From Syntrophorhabdaceae bacterium PtaU1.Bin034 (GTDB lineage: Bacteria > Desulfobacterota_G > Syntrophorhabdia > Syntrophorhabdales > WCHB1-27): DNA of 44,048 nucleotides. Each line of letters starts with the position of its first letter. The stretch's first letter is position 1. The notes below the pieces were generated by a model that worked only from the letters and a program-made list of their open reading frames with translations, did no database searches and was not told the DNA's origin. The DNA is taken from assembly GCA_002067405.1 (NCBI GenBank), contig MVRP01000017.1, positions 1 through 44,048 on the forward strand. The letters run 5' to 3'. Below, one piece after another: positions 1 through 7,579 of the stretch. The position numbers were made by a program, and so were the translations under genes.

Positions 1-1233
1 ACGAGCCCTCCCGTTGTCCATCTCTTCGGCTATGGCCTTTGCCTCTTCTCCGTACAGCAACACGAGTGACAGGTTACTCTGCCTGAGAAAGCGTCCCAGC
101 TCCCGGTGGTATAGGTCCTCTTTTTCACCCAGTTCTCTCATGCCGCCCAAAATGGCGATCCTCTTGCCCTTGCCCGGCAATTCGGCAAGGGTGCTCACGG
201 CCCATTTCATCGATGCGGGGTTCGCGTTGTAGGCGTCGTCGATGACCGTGTAGCCTTTGCGCGACCTTACGGTTCTGAACCTGCCTTTATAAGCCTGGAA
301 TTCGGGGATCGCCTGTCTCACCCTCTCCGGGTCGACCCCCATTGAAAGGGCCAGGGTTGACGCTGCGAGCACATTGTAGAGGTTATGCCGGCCGAGAAGC
401 TTAGTTCTTGTAATCAGCTTTCCGCCCGGGAACTTGATCCTCAGATCCAGCCCCTGGAGTCCCCTGTCGCTGATCACCCGAAGGGTAAAATCGGCCTTCT
501 CTTCCATTCCGAACGTGGAAGACGCGTGTTTCCTGCTTTTGTAGGAGGCGAGCGACGGGTCATCCACATTGATGAAAACGACCCCTTCTTCCGAGGTGGC
601 CTCAAAGAGGCTCAACTTTTCCCGGCGCACGCCTTCGAGGTCGGAAAGGCCTTCCAGGTGCGATGGGTTAACGTTGGTGATCAGTGACAGATGAGGCCGA
701 ACCATCCGGGCGAGTGTGGCTATCTCCCCCTTATGGTTTGTGCCGAGCTCGAAGATGCCGTACCTGGGGCTGCCTTCGATGGCCAGCAGGGTCTTGGCCA
801 CGCCTATCTGGTTGTTGTAGTTCTTTTCGTTAAAAACGATGGGAAAGGAATCTCCCACCAGGTGGACGAGCAGCTCTTTCGTTGTCGTTTTGCCGTTGCT
901 GCCGGTTATGGCGACGAACGCGCCCGGGACCTGTTCCCGCTTGAAACGGGCGAGGTCGAGAAGGGCCTGATTTGTGTCGTCCACAAGAATGATGGTGCCC
1001 TTCGCCTTGCCGTAAATGTCTTCCTTTGTCCTGTTGCAGAGGCTGCCGCCCGAGGAACGCCCGTAGGCCGCATCGATAAAAGAATGACCGTCGAAATTGG
1101 GGCCCGTCAGGGGAATGAAGAATTCACCTGTGTTGATGGTCCTCGAATCGGTCGAGATAGCGGAGAACTCTCGCCTCTCGATCCGGTGGGCCGTACCCTT
1201 TACGCCTTTTATGATCGTGTCAACGGACCACAC
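1..1233 (-). CDS. murF: UDP-N-acetylmuramoyl-tripeptide--D-alanyl-D-alanine ligase MurF (3' end outside window)
   Basis: Cytoplasmic ATP-dependent Mur ligase that adds D-Ala-D-Ala to UDP-MurNAc-tripeptide, the last soluble step of the peptidoglycan precursor pathway. I translated the minus strand directly. The protein has an N-terminal substrate domain (STDSRT motif near residue 30), a P-loop ITGSNGKTTTK near residue 110, the NEKNYNNQIG stretch, the FELGTNHKGEI motif and the C-terminal DDAYNANPASM motif, all characteristic of MurF. About 411 residues are visible, so only the last few dozen are missing beyond the left edge. The start is a GTG that overlaps the end of murE by 14 bases, so translation is probably coupled. 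It is the last visible gene of the mraZ-headed division/cell-wall operon. Confidence 0.95.
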   Translation of the reverse strand, partial: MWSVDTIIKGVKGTAHRIERREFSAISTDSRTINTGEFFIPLTGPNFDGHSFIDAAYGRSSGGSLCNRTKEDIYGKAKGTIILVDDTNQALLDLARFKREQVPGAFVAITGSNGKTTTKELLVHLVGDSFPIVFNEKNYNNQIGVAKTLLAIEGSPRYGIFELGTNHKGEIATLARMVRPHLSLITNVNPSHLEGLSDLEGVRREKLSLFEATSEEGVVFINVDDPSLASYKSRKHASSTFGMEEKADFTLRVISDRGLQGLDLRIKFPGGKLITRTKLLGRHNLYNVLAASTLALSMGVDPERVRQAIPEFQAYKGRFRTVRSRKGYTVIDDAYNANPASMKWAVSTLAELPGKGKRIAILGGMRELGEKEDLYHRELGRFLRQSNLSLVLLYGEEAKAIAEEMDNGRAR

Positions 1234-2674
1234 TGAGGCACTCCTCCGCCACTGCCCTGTCGCTGAAAGGGTAGGTGGCATTTCCTATTATCTGGTAATC
1301 CTCGTGCCCCTTTCCGGCAATGAGCACCACATCGTTCTCTTTCGCCATGGCGATTGCTTCCCCTATGGCAGTCCGCCGGTTTTCTATGACCTTGAAAGAG
1401 TTCCCGGTGATGCCCGCCCTTATCTCTTCTATAATGGAAGTCGGCTCCTCGCGCCGCGGGTTATCCGAGGTGATGACGGCAACATCGGCCAGCTCGGCGG
1501 CTATGCGCCCCATGACGGGCCTCTTTGTCCTGTCCCTGTTTCCTCCGCAGCCGAACACCACGATGAGCCTGCCCGAGCGGACCGCGTTCAGGGTCTCGAT
1601 CGTTTTCTTAAGCGCATCCGGGGTATGGGCATAGTCGACGAATACATGCAGGTTCCTGTCGGTGGGCACCCGCTCCAGTCTCCCCGGTACGCCCGGAAGC
1701 GATTCTATGCCCTTCTTGATGATCCCGGCCGGTATGCCTGCAGCATGGCCGAAAAGAGCGGCAGCCAGGATGTTTGAGACATTGAAGAGGCCCACAAGGG
1801 GGGAAATGAGCTCGATTTCACCGCCTTTGACGGCAATCTTCATTGAAAGGCCGTTGATGTCTTCCTTGAAAGAGATCACGTGGGCATCAGCCGTACCGCG
1901 GGTACTGTACGTGAGCGTGGTGACGGGAGAGGCGGGAATCAGGGAGGATGCGACCGGGTCATCGATGTTGATGACGGCGTGCTTTTTCTCTTTTTGGCTC
2001 TTCTGAAGATAATGGTGGAAGAGCAGGGCTTTTGCCTGCCTGTAGTTCTCGAAGTCACCGTGATAGTCGAGATGGTCGTGGGTAAGGTTGGTGAATATGG
2101 CGTTATCGAATTCCACTTCCTCGACCCGGCCCTGGTCGAGCGCGTGTGACGACACCTCCATGACCGCGTGGTCTACGCCCCTTTCTTTCATCGCCCTGAG
2201 GAGGGATTGTATTTCCACTGATTCGGGTGTGGTATTCGGCCTCCTGATTACATGGTCGCCATAGCGGTAGGAGATTGTCCCGATCACGCCGGCCTTTTTC
2301 CCTGAAGCACGGACGATCGACTCGATCAGGTAGGTAATCGTCGTCTTGCCGTTGGTGCCCGTAATACCGGTCACGGCCAGTTCCCTTGAAGGAAAGCCGT
2401 AGAATCTTGCGGCCAGACCGGCAAGCAGCCGCCGCACATCGTGAGCGATAATGAGGCAGGGGATATCTCCGGGCAACGGTTCATCCGAGACGATGACCGA
2501 TGCTTTTTTCTCGAGCGCTTCCCTGACGAACGATTTGCTCGACCCGGTGGCGAAGAACATGTACCCTTCGGAGACCTCTCTGGAATCCTTGGTGATCCCC
2601 CTGATCTCCAGGTCTTCCGCGCTGCCGGTGATCGTCGTTATGGGCGCATGGGCCAGAAGTTCCGTGAGCTTCAT
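1220..2674 (-). CDS. murE: UDP-N-acetylmuramoyl-tripeptide synthetase MurE (meso-DAP-adding)
   Basis: Cytoplasmic Mur ligase adding the third amino acid to UDP-MurNAc-L-Ala-D-Glu. The 484-residue length fits the family. Visible motifs are TGTNGKTT (P-loop), EVSSHALDQGRV, TNLTHDHLDYH, the DYAHTPDAL block and FGCGGNRDRTKRP. SDNPRREEP contains the DNPR signature that selects meso-diaminopimelate rather than lysine. An in-frame extension exists upstream (to 2704), but the ATG at 2674 is preferred because it forms an ATGA overlap with the stop of the upstream gene and begins with the family-typical MKLTELL. Murf follows with a 14-base overlap. Confidence 0.96.
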   Translation of the reverse strand: MKLTELLAHAPITTITGSAEDLEIRGITKDSREVSEGYMFFATGSSKSFVREALEKKASVIVSDEPLPGDIPCLIIAHDVRRLLAGLAARFYGFPSRELAVTGITGTNGKTTITYLIESIVRASGKKAGVIGTISYRYGDHVIRRPNTTPESVEIQSLLRAMKERGVDHAVMEVSSHALDQGRVEEVEFDNAIFTNLTHDHLDYHGDFENYRQAKALLFHHYLQKSQKEKKHAVINIDDPVASSLIPASPVTTLTYSTRGTADAHVISFKEDINGLSMKIAVKGGEIELISPLVGLFNVSNILAAALFGHAAGIPAGIIKKGIESLPGVPGRLERVPTDRNLHVFVDYAHTPDALKKTIETLNAVRSGRLIVVFGCGGNRDRTKRPVMGRIAAELADVAVITSDNPRREEPTSIIEEIRAGITGNSFKVIENRRTAIGEAIAMAKENDVVLIAGKGHEDYQIIGNATYPFSDRAVAEECLSVVR

Positions 2675-3648
2675 TCGTCCAGACCCTTCCCCTGTATAAT
2701 GCACTCCTGTTCCCCCGTAAGCCTGGAAAAGGCCTTCGGGGACTGGCTCACTACATGCCCGCTTCCGTAGACCTTAACCCGGGAGGTGTGAGCGGCGAGC
2801 TTCTTGACTGCGAGCCTCATAGGGAGACTGGTGAGGTTCGGCATCATCCATTCCGCTTCAACACTTCTGCTGACGTCCCTGGGACCCTCTTTGCCCGTTG
2901 TCAACTGGAAGCCTCGCGCTCCTTTCGCAATTCCCAGCTCCTTTACCGAGAAGGGGAAGATCTCGTCGCATGTGTTCCCTACATGTTTTTCGTAGAGGGA
3001 TAGCAGCTTCTCCTTATCCAGCTGATAACCCTTGCCGAGCATGAGGTCTTCGGCGCTCAGCCCGGACTTCGGGCTTATACCCTCTTCCTTCATGAATTCC
3101 AATACACGTTTTTGGCCGATTGTAGTAAGAATGTTCCTTATGCCTTCTTCGTCATGATCCTTAAGAATTTCAATGGGTTTTCTCCAACGCACATTATTGT
3201 ACGCATCCTTTTTTCCGAAAATCAAACTCTCCTTCTCCACCCATCCTTCCCTGATTGCATAGCAAACCAGGGGGATCGAGATGAGAATGGACGGTTCCAC
3301 TCCTGAGCCGCCCGGAAGGGCTAATTTTTCATTTTTCACGTCCGGGGCAGCATCAACCGACACTGTCTGCACGTGATTTATTTCGGGTGCCTTCACCTTC
3401 TCTTCCGTCTCTCTGGCTGCGGCCGGAGCAACAGTGACATGCGCCGCCTTTTCCATGGATGATCTCTTCTGTTCGCCGGTTTCAGCGCCGGCTACAGGCA
3501 TCATCATGCCTTCCGAAGGGACCTGACGCTCATCCGAGGTCCTTGTCATGCTCATTTTTTGCGGAAGACGAAACGAAACCGATACATAGAGGAGGCACAT
3601 GATAGCGCAAACAAAGAAAGCCCTTCTTTTGGACTTCTTGTTCATCAT
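2671..3648 (-). CDS. FtsI-slot membrane protein with degenerate transpeptidase-like region and C-terminal PASTA domain
   Basis: 325 residues, in the position ftsI (PBP3) occupies in dcw clusters, between ftsL and murE, with ATGA overlaps on both sides. A basic N-terminus and one membrane segment (about residues 9-27) are followed by a low-complexity stretch to about 115. Residues 118-225 align by eye with part of an FtsI transpeptidase domain: VEPSILISIP at the place of the EPGSTFKP active-site block, AIREGWVEKESLIF, IEILKDHDEEGIRNIL, and GKGYQLDKEKLLSLY. The SxxK lysine, the SxN triad and KTG are not recognisable. Residues 268-320 (MPNLTSLPMRLAVKKL, then VYGSGHVVSQSP) match a PASTA domain. 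FtsI homologues are usually about 550-700 residues. I infer a catalytically dead, shortened FtsI-like protein; a true FtsI would have to be encoded elsewhere. PASTA call fairly sure, transpeptidase ancestry tentative. Confidence 0.7.
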   Translation of the reverse strand: MMNKKSKRRAFFVCAIMCLLYVSVSFRLPQKMSMTRTSDERQVPSEGMMMPVAGAETGEQKRSSMEKAAHVTVAPAAARETEEKVKAPEINHVQTVSVDAAPDVKNEKLALPGGSGVEPSILISIPLVCYAIREGWVEKESLIFGKKDAYNNVRWRKPIEILKDHDEEGIRNILTTIGQKRVLEFMKEEGISPKSGLSAEDLMLGKGYQLDKEKLLSLYEKHVGNTCDEIFPFSVKELGIAKGARGFQLTTGKEGPRDVSRSVEAEWMMPNLTSLPMRLAVKKLAAHTSRVKVYGSGHVVSQSPKAFSRLTGEQECIIQGKGLDE

Positions 3649-4007
3649 CGCAAAACCACGACCTCTTCATCTTTAGCCTTCTTGAGTCCCAGCCTTTCCT
3701 GGGCGGCGAATTCCACATATCTTTTCTGGGTGATAGCGGCAAGCTCCATTTTCAGGAACTTGTTCATCTCAACAACCTGTTTTTCCTTCTCCAGCTTTTC
3801 CATAAATTGCTGTCTGGCTTCCTCGTGGGCATTCGCCAGAAAGAAGAAGACCGAGACCAGCACCAGGCTGACGACTGCAAAGGCGAGAATGACAAAGCGC
3901 GGAAGCGAACTGACATTCACCGAATGTTCGACACGGATAAAAGACCCGCGGCCGGCATAAGGCCTTCCGCCGACGTAACCCTTTCTGTTCATGGCTTTCG
4001 TTATCAT
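3645..4007 (-). CDS. ftsL: FtsL-like cell division protein
   Basis: Small bitopic protein of 120 residues with a cytoplasmic N-terminus of about 35 residues, one membrane helix (about residues 37-58) and a charged heptad-type coiled coil (ARQQFMEKLEKEKQVVEMNKFLKMEL), the classic FtsL architecture. It ends in the family-like pattern RYVEFAAQERLGLKKA. FtsL works with FtsB and FtsQ in the periplasm to hold the septal FtsW-FtsI synthase. Its place directly after rsmH and its ATGA overlaps with both neighbours support the call; sequence conservation in FtsL is always low, so the assignment rests on topology and context. Confidence 0.85.
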   Translation of the reverse strand: MITKAMNRKGYVGGRPYAGRGSFIRVEHSVNVSSLPRFVILAFAVVSLVLVSVFFFLANAHEEARQQFMEKLEKEKQVVEMNKFLKMELAAITQKRYVEFAAQERLGLKKAKDEEVVVLR

Positions 4008-4870
4008 AGCTTCTCCGCTATTCTCAGTTTGGCGCTTCTGGCCCGCCGGTTCATCCTTGTCTCGTCCCTTCCGGGCTTGATCGCTTTTTTTGTCACTACC
4101 GAAAGGAGCTCATTTGTCTTGAAAAGCGTTTTCACCATCCGGTCCTCAAGGGAATGAAACGTGATAACCCCGATTTTCCCCGATCTCTTCACGACCTGTG
4201 TCGCGGCCTTCATCCCCTCGTGGAGATTGAAGAATTCCCTGTTTACCTCTATCCGCAGCGCCTGGAACGTTTTGGTGGCAGGATGGATTTTTCCTCTTCC
4301 CCTCTTCGCTGCCGCAACAACATCAGCCAGATGCCTGGCGCCCGTTATCGGGCTCTTCTTTCGCTCGTCAATGATCGCACGGGCTATTCTGGGCGCATCC
4401 CCTTCCTCCCCGTACTCCTTGATAATGCGGGTCAGTGTCCGGTAGTCGTACCGGTTCACCACATCGTGGGCAGTCAGCTCTTCTTCCCGGTCTATTCGCA
4501 TATCGAGACTCGTTTCGTCGCCAAAGCTGAATCCTCTTTCGCCCGACATCTGATACATTGAAATGCCGAGGTCAAAGAGGACGGCGTCGACTTCGTTAAT
4601 CGATTCCTCCTGTAAAATCTCCTTGAGGCTCCTGAAATTTCCCTTCTTCAATATGACCCGGTCCCTGAAAGGCGCGAGTCGCTCTCTTGCTATGGTCAAA
4701 GCTTCTTCGTCGGCATCTATCCCTACGAGCTTCAGGTGTCGATACTTCTCGAGCAGGTAATATCCGTGGCCTCCTCCGCCTATCGTTGCATCCACGAACA
4801 GCTCGTCGTCCGCATCGACCAGATTGTTCATTACCTCGTTGAGGAGCACGGGAATATGGGTGAATTCCAT
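4004..4870 (-). CDS. rsmH: 16S rRNA (cytosine1402-N4)-methyltransferase RsmH
   Basis: 288 residues. SAM-dependent methyltransferase that N4-methylates C1402 of 16S rRNA in the ribosomal P site. Family hallmarks are the N-terminal HIPVLLNEV, the SAM-binding DATIGGGGHGYYLLE block, LVGIDADEEAL, the DAVLFDLGISMYQM motif and GFSFGDETSLDMRID, plus the C-terminal FHSLEDRMVK and NRRARSAKLR. The start ATG shares one base with the mraZ stop (TGATG), and the stop overlaps the ftsL start. This is the standard second gene of the mraZ operon. Confidence 0.97.
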   Translation of the reverse strand: MEFTHIPVLLNEVMNNLVDADDELFVDATIGGGGHGYYLLEKYRHLKLVGIDADEEALTIARERLAPFRDRVILKKGNFRSLKEILQEESINEVDAVLFDLGISMYQMSGERGFSFGDETSLDMRIDREEELTAHDVVNRYDYRTLTRIIKEYGEEGDAPRIARAIIDERKKSPITGARHLADVVAAAKRGRGKIHPATKTFQALRIEVNREFFNLHEGMKAATQVVKRSGKIGVITFHSLEDRMVKTLFKTNELLSVVTKKAIKPGRDETRMNRRARSAKLRIAEKL

Positions 4871-5310
4871 CAGAGACCGAGTTCAGAGGCTACGTCAGTC
4901 ATCTTTTCCATGTCGGAAGTAGCCTGCCTGACGATCTCGTTCCACGCCTCTTCAGCCCATATCTCTATCTTCCTGTTCATCCCAACGATCACTACATTTT
5001 TTTCTATTGCCCCATAATTCCTTAAGGATTGAGGTACAAGGATCCTTCCCAGCCTGTCTATGGGGCACTCTGACACACCCGAGTAAAAGAATCTCAGGAA
5101 AGACCGGGCTTCCTTTTTGAAAGTGGTCGACTTTTCTATCCGTTCCTGGAGCTCCACCCATTCTTTTTCGGGATATGCTGCAATGCAGCCGTCAAGGTTG
5201 GTGAGGACGAGCTTCATGGTATAGTGGGATGTGAGAATATCCCTGAATTTGGCCGGTATACTCAGCCTTCCCTTGTCGTCTATCGTGTATTCGTACCTGC
5301 CGGAGAACAT
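4870..5310 (-). CDS. mraZ: Transcriptional regulator MraZ
   Basis: 146 residues, the usual MraZ length. Two SpoVT/AbrB-type halves are visible, each with its DxxxR signature: IDDKGRLSIPAKFRD near the N-terminus and IDRLGRILVPQSLRN in the middle. MraZ forms a ring-shaped oligomer and represses its own operon by binding tandem TGGG-type boxes; such boxes lie directly upstream here. The ATG at 5310 follows an AAGGTGGG ribosome site. First gene of the cell-wall operon. Confidence 0.96.
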   Translation of the reverse strand: MFSGRYEYTIDDKGRLSIPAKFRDILTSHYTMKLVLTNLDGCIAAYPEKEWVELQERIEKSTTFKKEARSFLRFFYSGVSECPIDRLGRILVPQSLRNYGAIEKNVVIVGMNRKIEIWAEEAWNEIVRQATSDMEKMTDVASELGL

Positions 5311-5313
5311 TCA

Positions 5314-5338
5314 TCCCACCTTATACCACTTCTTCCCA
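5314..5338 (-). promoter_or_regulatory. Three tandem MraZ boxes
   Basis: On the minus strand the sequence reads TGGGA (5338-5334), five bases, TGGTA (5328-5324), five bases, TGGGA (5318-5314). This 10-bp periodic TGGNN pattern is the known MraZ operator layout. The box nearest the gene overlaps the ribosome-binding site and lies three bases before the mraZ ATG, so bound MraZ would sit on the start of the message region. The middle box departs from TGGGN at its fourth base. Confidence 0.85.
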
Positions 5339-5348
5339 CTTAAAAGGC

Positions 5349-5378
5349 AATATATCTGGGAAGCGTCTGTTTTGTCAA
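5349..5378 (-). promoter_or_regulatory. Predicted sigma-70-type promoter of the mraZ operon
   Basis: Minus strand TTGACA (5378-5373) is a perfect -35 hexamer, followed after 18 bases by TATATT (5354-5349) as the -10. Transcription would begin around 5340, immediately at the first MraZ box, consistent with autorepression. Confidence 0.7.
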
Positions 5379-5655
5379 GGCTTTTTTGAAGTTTACGGCG
5401 AGTCGGGTGACCTGATCCTTTACTTTGATCGGCCGTAAAAGCGGTGTTCGAATGATCGAAAGAACAGTTCACAAACCGCAGGCATTGAAAGTGTTTAAGT
5501 GCAGACAACCGGCCGTGCAATCATGCCGCTGAGACTCCCGCAACCGGAATGACGGGAGCGGCAAAACAGGCAGCCGTCGAACAGAGATCGATTCTCCCGA
5601 AATAGTCTTGCGAGGTCTGATCAAGCCCACGGGTGATTTCCCCCCAAGAGACAAC
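5379..5655. other. Intergenic stretch between the iscSU terminator and the mraZ promoter
   Basis: About 277 bases without a convincing gene. Short open frames exist on the minus strand but have no ribosome site, no domain signal and no coding character. A small CTCCCG/CGGGAG hairpin near 5533-5558 is the only structure I see; no function can be given. Confidence 0.5.
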
Positions 5656-5690
5656 GACAAAAAAAAGGCGCCCGAAGGACGGGCGCCTTT
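5656..5690 (-). terminator. Rho-independent terminator of iscSU
   Basis: Minus strand: an 11-bp perfect stem (arms 5690-5680 and 5674-5664, AAAGGCGCCCG with its complement) around a five-base loop, running into a T tract formed by the A run at 5659-5666 on the plus strand. It lies about 30 bases after the iscU stop. Confidence 0.92.
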
Positions 5691-5722
5691 CGTTAAAGGC
5701 TGTGGGGAATAAAGAAGCGGCG

Positions 5723-6112
5723 TTAGCCGCCTGCCGCCTGCTTCTTCTTGTAATCTTCAAGGGCCGCCTGTAACGCCTCTTCCGCGAGAACTGAACAGTG
5801 CTGCTTCGCGGGCGGCAGGCCGCCAAGGGCTTCCGCAACGGCTTCATTGGATATCCGCAGCGCTTCGTCTATGCTTTTCCCCTTGATGAGCTCGGTAGTC
5901 ATGCTGCTCGACGCGATCGCGGCGCCGCAGCCAAAGGTCTTGAACTTCGCATCGATAATCTTGCCGTCCTCTATCTTGAGATAGAGCCTCATTACATCCC
6001 CGCACGCCGGGTTTCCGACTTCTCCCACTCCGCTGGGGTCCTCTATCTCCCCCATATTGCGGGGATTCATGAAATGATCCATTACTTTATCACTATAAGG
6101 GCCTTGTGCCAT
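5723..6112 (-). CDS. iscU: Fe-S cluster assembly scaffold IscU/NifU N-terminal type
   Basis: 129 residues, the length of a single-domain U-type scaffold. It assembles a [2Fe-2S]/[4Fe-4S] cluster from sulfur delivered by the cysteine desulfurase and passes it to apoproteins. The three ligand cysteines are in their conserved settings: C37 in NPACGDV with D39, C62 in TFGCGAAIASSS, and C106 in KQHCSVLA. The start ATG shares one base with the iscS stop (TAATG), so the two are coupled. No iscR, hscA, hscB or fdx gene lies nearby, as is common in strict anaerobes with a minimal NifS/NifU-like system. Confidence 0.95.
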   Translation of the reverse strand: MAQGPYSDKVMDHFMNPRNMGEIEDPSGVGEVGNPACGDVMRLYLKIEDGKIIDAKFKTFGCGAAIASSSMTTELIKGKSIDEALRISNEAVAEALGGLPPAKQHCSVLAEEALQAALEDYKKKQAAGG

Positions 6113-7311
6113 TATTTACCTCCTGTCACTTTTTGGTAAAGGGGTGACATTTCTCTCAGTTTGTCCACTATGGAAGGCAGGGTTGAAAGGGTGAAATCCA
6201 CCTCCGCCTCGGTATTGTACTTGCCGAGGCTGAAGGTGATGGAGCCGTGACAGATCTCGGGTGGTACCCCGACAGCGGTCAACACGTGGGAAGCTTTCAG
6301 CGTGCTCTCATCTGCCGCAAGCACATTGGATGCGCACGCGCTGCCGCTCGCGGAAGCAATACCGTTCAGATTCAGCCACAATAGAAGCGATTCGCCTTCG
6401 ACGAACTCAATCCAGAAACTCACGTGACCGGGAAGCCTTTTTGTCGGGTGGCCGGTGAAATGAAGGTATTTGACCTGTTCCTCGATCCCCTTCCACAGTC
6501 TTTGGCCCAGGAAGGTCAGCCTCTCCACCTTGTCGGTCATCTCCTCGGCTGCGATCCTGCTTGCCTCCCCGAAGCCGACTATGGCAGGCACATTTTCAGT
6601 GCCGGCCCTGAAGCCCATTTCCTGAAATCCGCCCTGGACAAGGCTCCTCATGAGAACCCCATCCCGAAGGTAGAGTCCCGCCACCCCTTTCGGCCCGTTA
6701 AACTGATGGGCAGAGATGGTCATTGCATCGACAAGCAGCTCTTTCACGTCCACGGGAATCTGCCCGCACGTGCCTGCGCCGTCCGAATGGAACAGCACAT
6801 CCCGTTCCTTGAGGAAAAACCCTATCTCCCTTATGGGTTCTAACGTTCCTATCTCCAGGTTCGCGTGCATGACCGAGACGAGAACGGTCTCTTTCGTGAC
6901 CTTCTTCTTCAGATCTTCGACGTCGACAACGCCGTACTCGTCAACCTTCGCGTAATCGACCTCGAATCCCATGGATCTCAGGGAATCAGCCTGGTTCATG
7001 ATCGAAAAATGCTCAATATCAGAGAAAATGATCCTGTTCCCTTTGTTTCTGTTTGCCAGCGCCATGCCCTTTACGGCGAGGTTGTTTGACTCGGTCGCCG
7101 ACCCGGTAAAAATGATCTCATCGGCAGCCGCATTCAGAAGGCCGGCAACTTTCGCCCGTGCCTCATCCACCGCTTTCCGAGGCTCGCCCCCTTCCTGAAT
7201 AAGGACCGAAGAAGGATTGCCGAAAAGCTCCGTGAAGTACGGGTCCATAGCCTTTTTGACCCTCGGGTCAACCGGGGTCGTTGCCGCGTTATCGAAATAA
7301 ATCCTTGTCAT
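6112..7311 (-). CDS. iscS: Cysteine desulfurase (IscS/NifS family)
   Basis: 399 residues from the ATG at 7311, which starts the family-typical MTRIYFDNAATTPVDP; an in-frame extension upstream to 7458 lacks homology and is rejected. The PLP enzyme converts cysteine to alanine and a protein persulfide. The PLP-binding HSDGAGTCGQ, the lysine motif SAHQFNGPKGVAGLY and the active-site SGSACASN loop are all present. The preceding bases show no clear Shine-Dalgarno; a TATTAT hexamer lies only about 15 bases before the ATG, so the message may have a very short leader. It is coupled to iscU downstream. Confidence 0.94.
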   Translation of the reverse strand: MTRIYFDNAATTPVDPRVKKAMDPYFTELFGNPSSVLIQEGGEPRKAVDEARAKVAGLLNAAADEIIFTGSATESNNLAVKGMALANRNKGNRIIFSDIEHFSIMNQADSLRSMGFEVDYAKVDEYGVVDVEDLKKKVTKETVLVSVMHANLEIGTLEPIREIGFFLKERDVLFHSDGAGTCGQIPVDVKELLVDAMTISAHQFNGPKGVAGLYLRDGVLMRSLVQGGFQEMGFRAGTENVPAIVGFGEASRIAAEEMTDKVERLTFLGQRLWKGIEEQVKYLHFTGHPTKRLPGHVSFWIEFVEGESLLLWLNLNGIASASGSACASNVLAADESTLKASHVLTAVGVPPEICHGSITFSLGKYNTEAEVDFTLSTLPSIVDKLREMSPLYQKVTGGK

Positions 7312-7579
7312 GGGACAAATATAATACCACGTCTTTGATTGCGCATGTATAGTCTTTTTGCGACCGGGGTCGTCTCTCACGTTTCTTTTGCAAATCTCCG
7401 GGATTCCCTTTAAAATATCCATGCCTCGCAAGAGGCGCCTAAATGGTGAAATGGGCAAAACGGTGAAGCGGCACGTCCCGTGAGCCCGGTTTTCCGTTCG
7501 GCGATTTCGCTATTTTGCGCATTTGCCATTCAAACCTGGAACGCAAGCTCCAATAATGGTAATAGAACGAGGAGGCAAC
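7312..7579. other. Divergent promoter region between iscS and the aminotransferase
   Basis: 268 bases separating genes read away from each other. It must hold at least one promoter on each strand. I could not place a convincing -35/-10 pair on either strand, and see no IscR-like palindrome. A GAGGAGG ribosome site for the rightward gene is at its right end. Confidence 0.5.

Noticed and set aside
691..1777. Plus-strand frames over murF and murE
   Set aside because: The minus strand encodes MurF and MurE with P-loops and other motifs; the plus frames are shadows.
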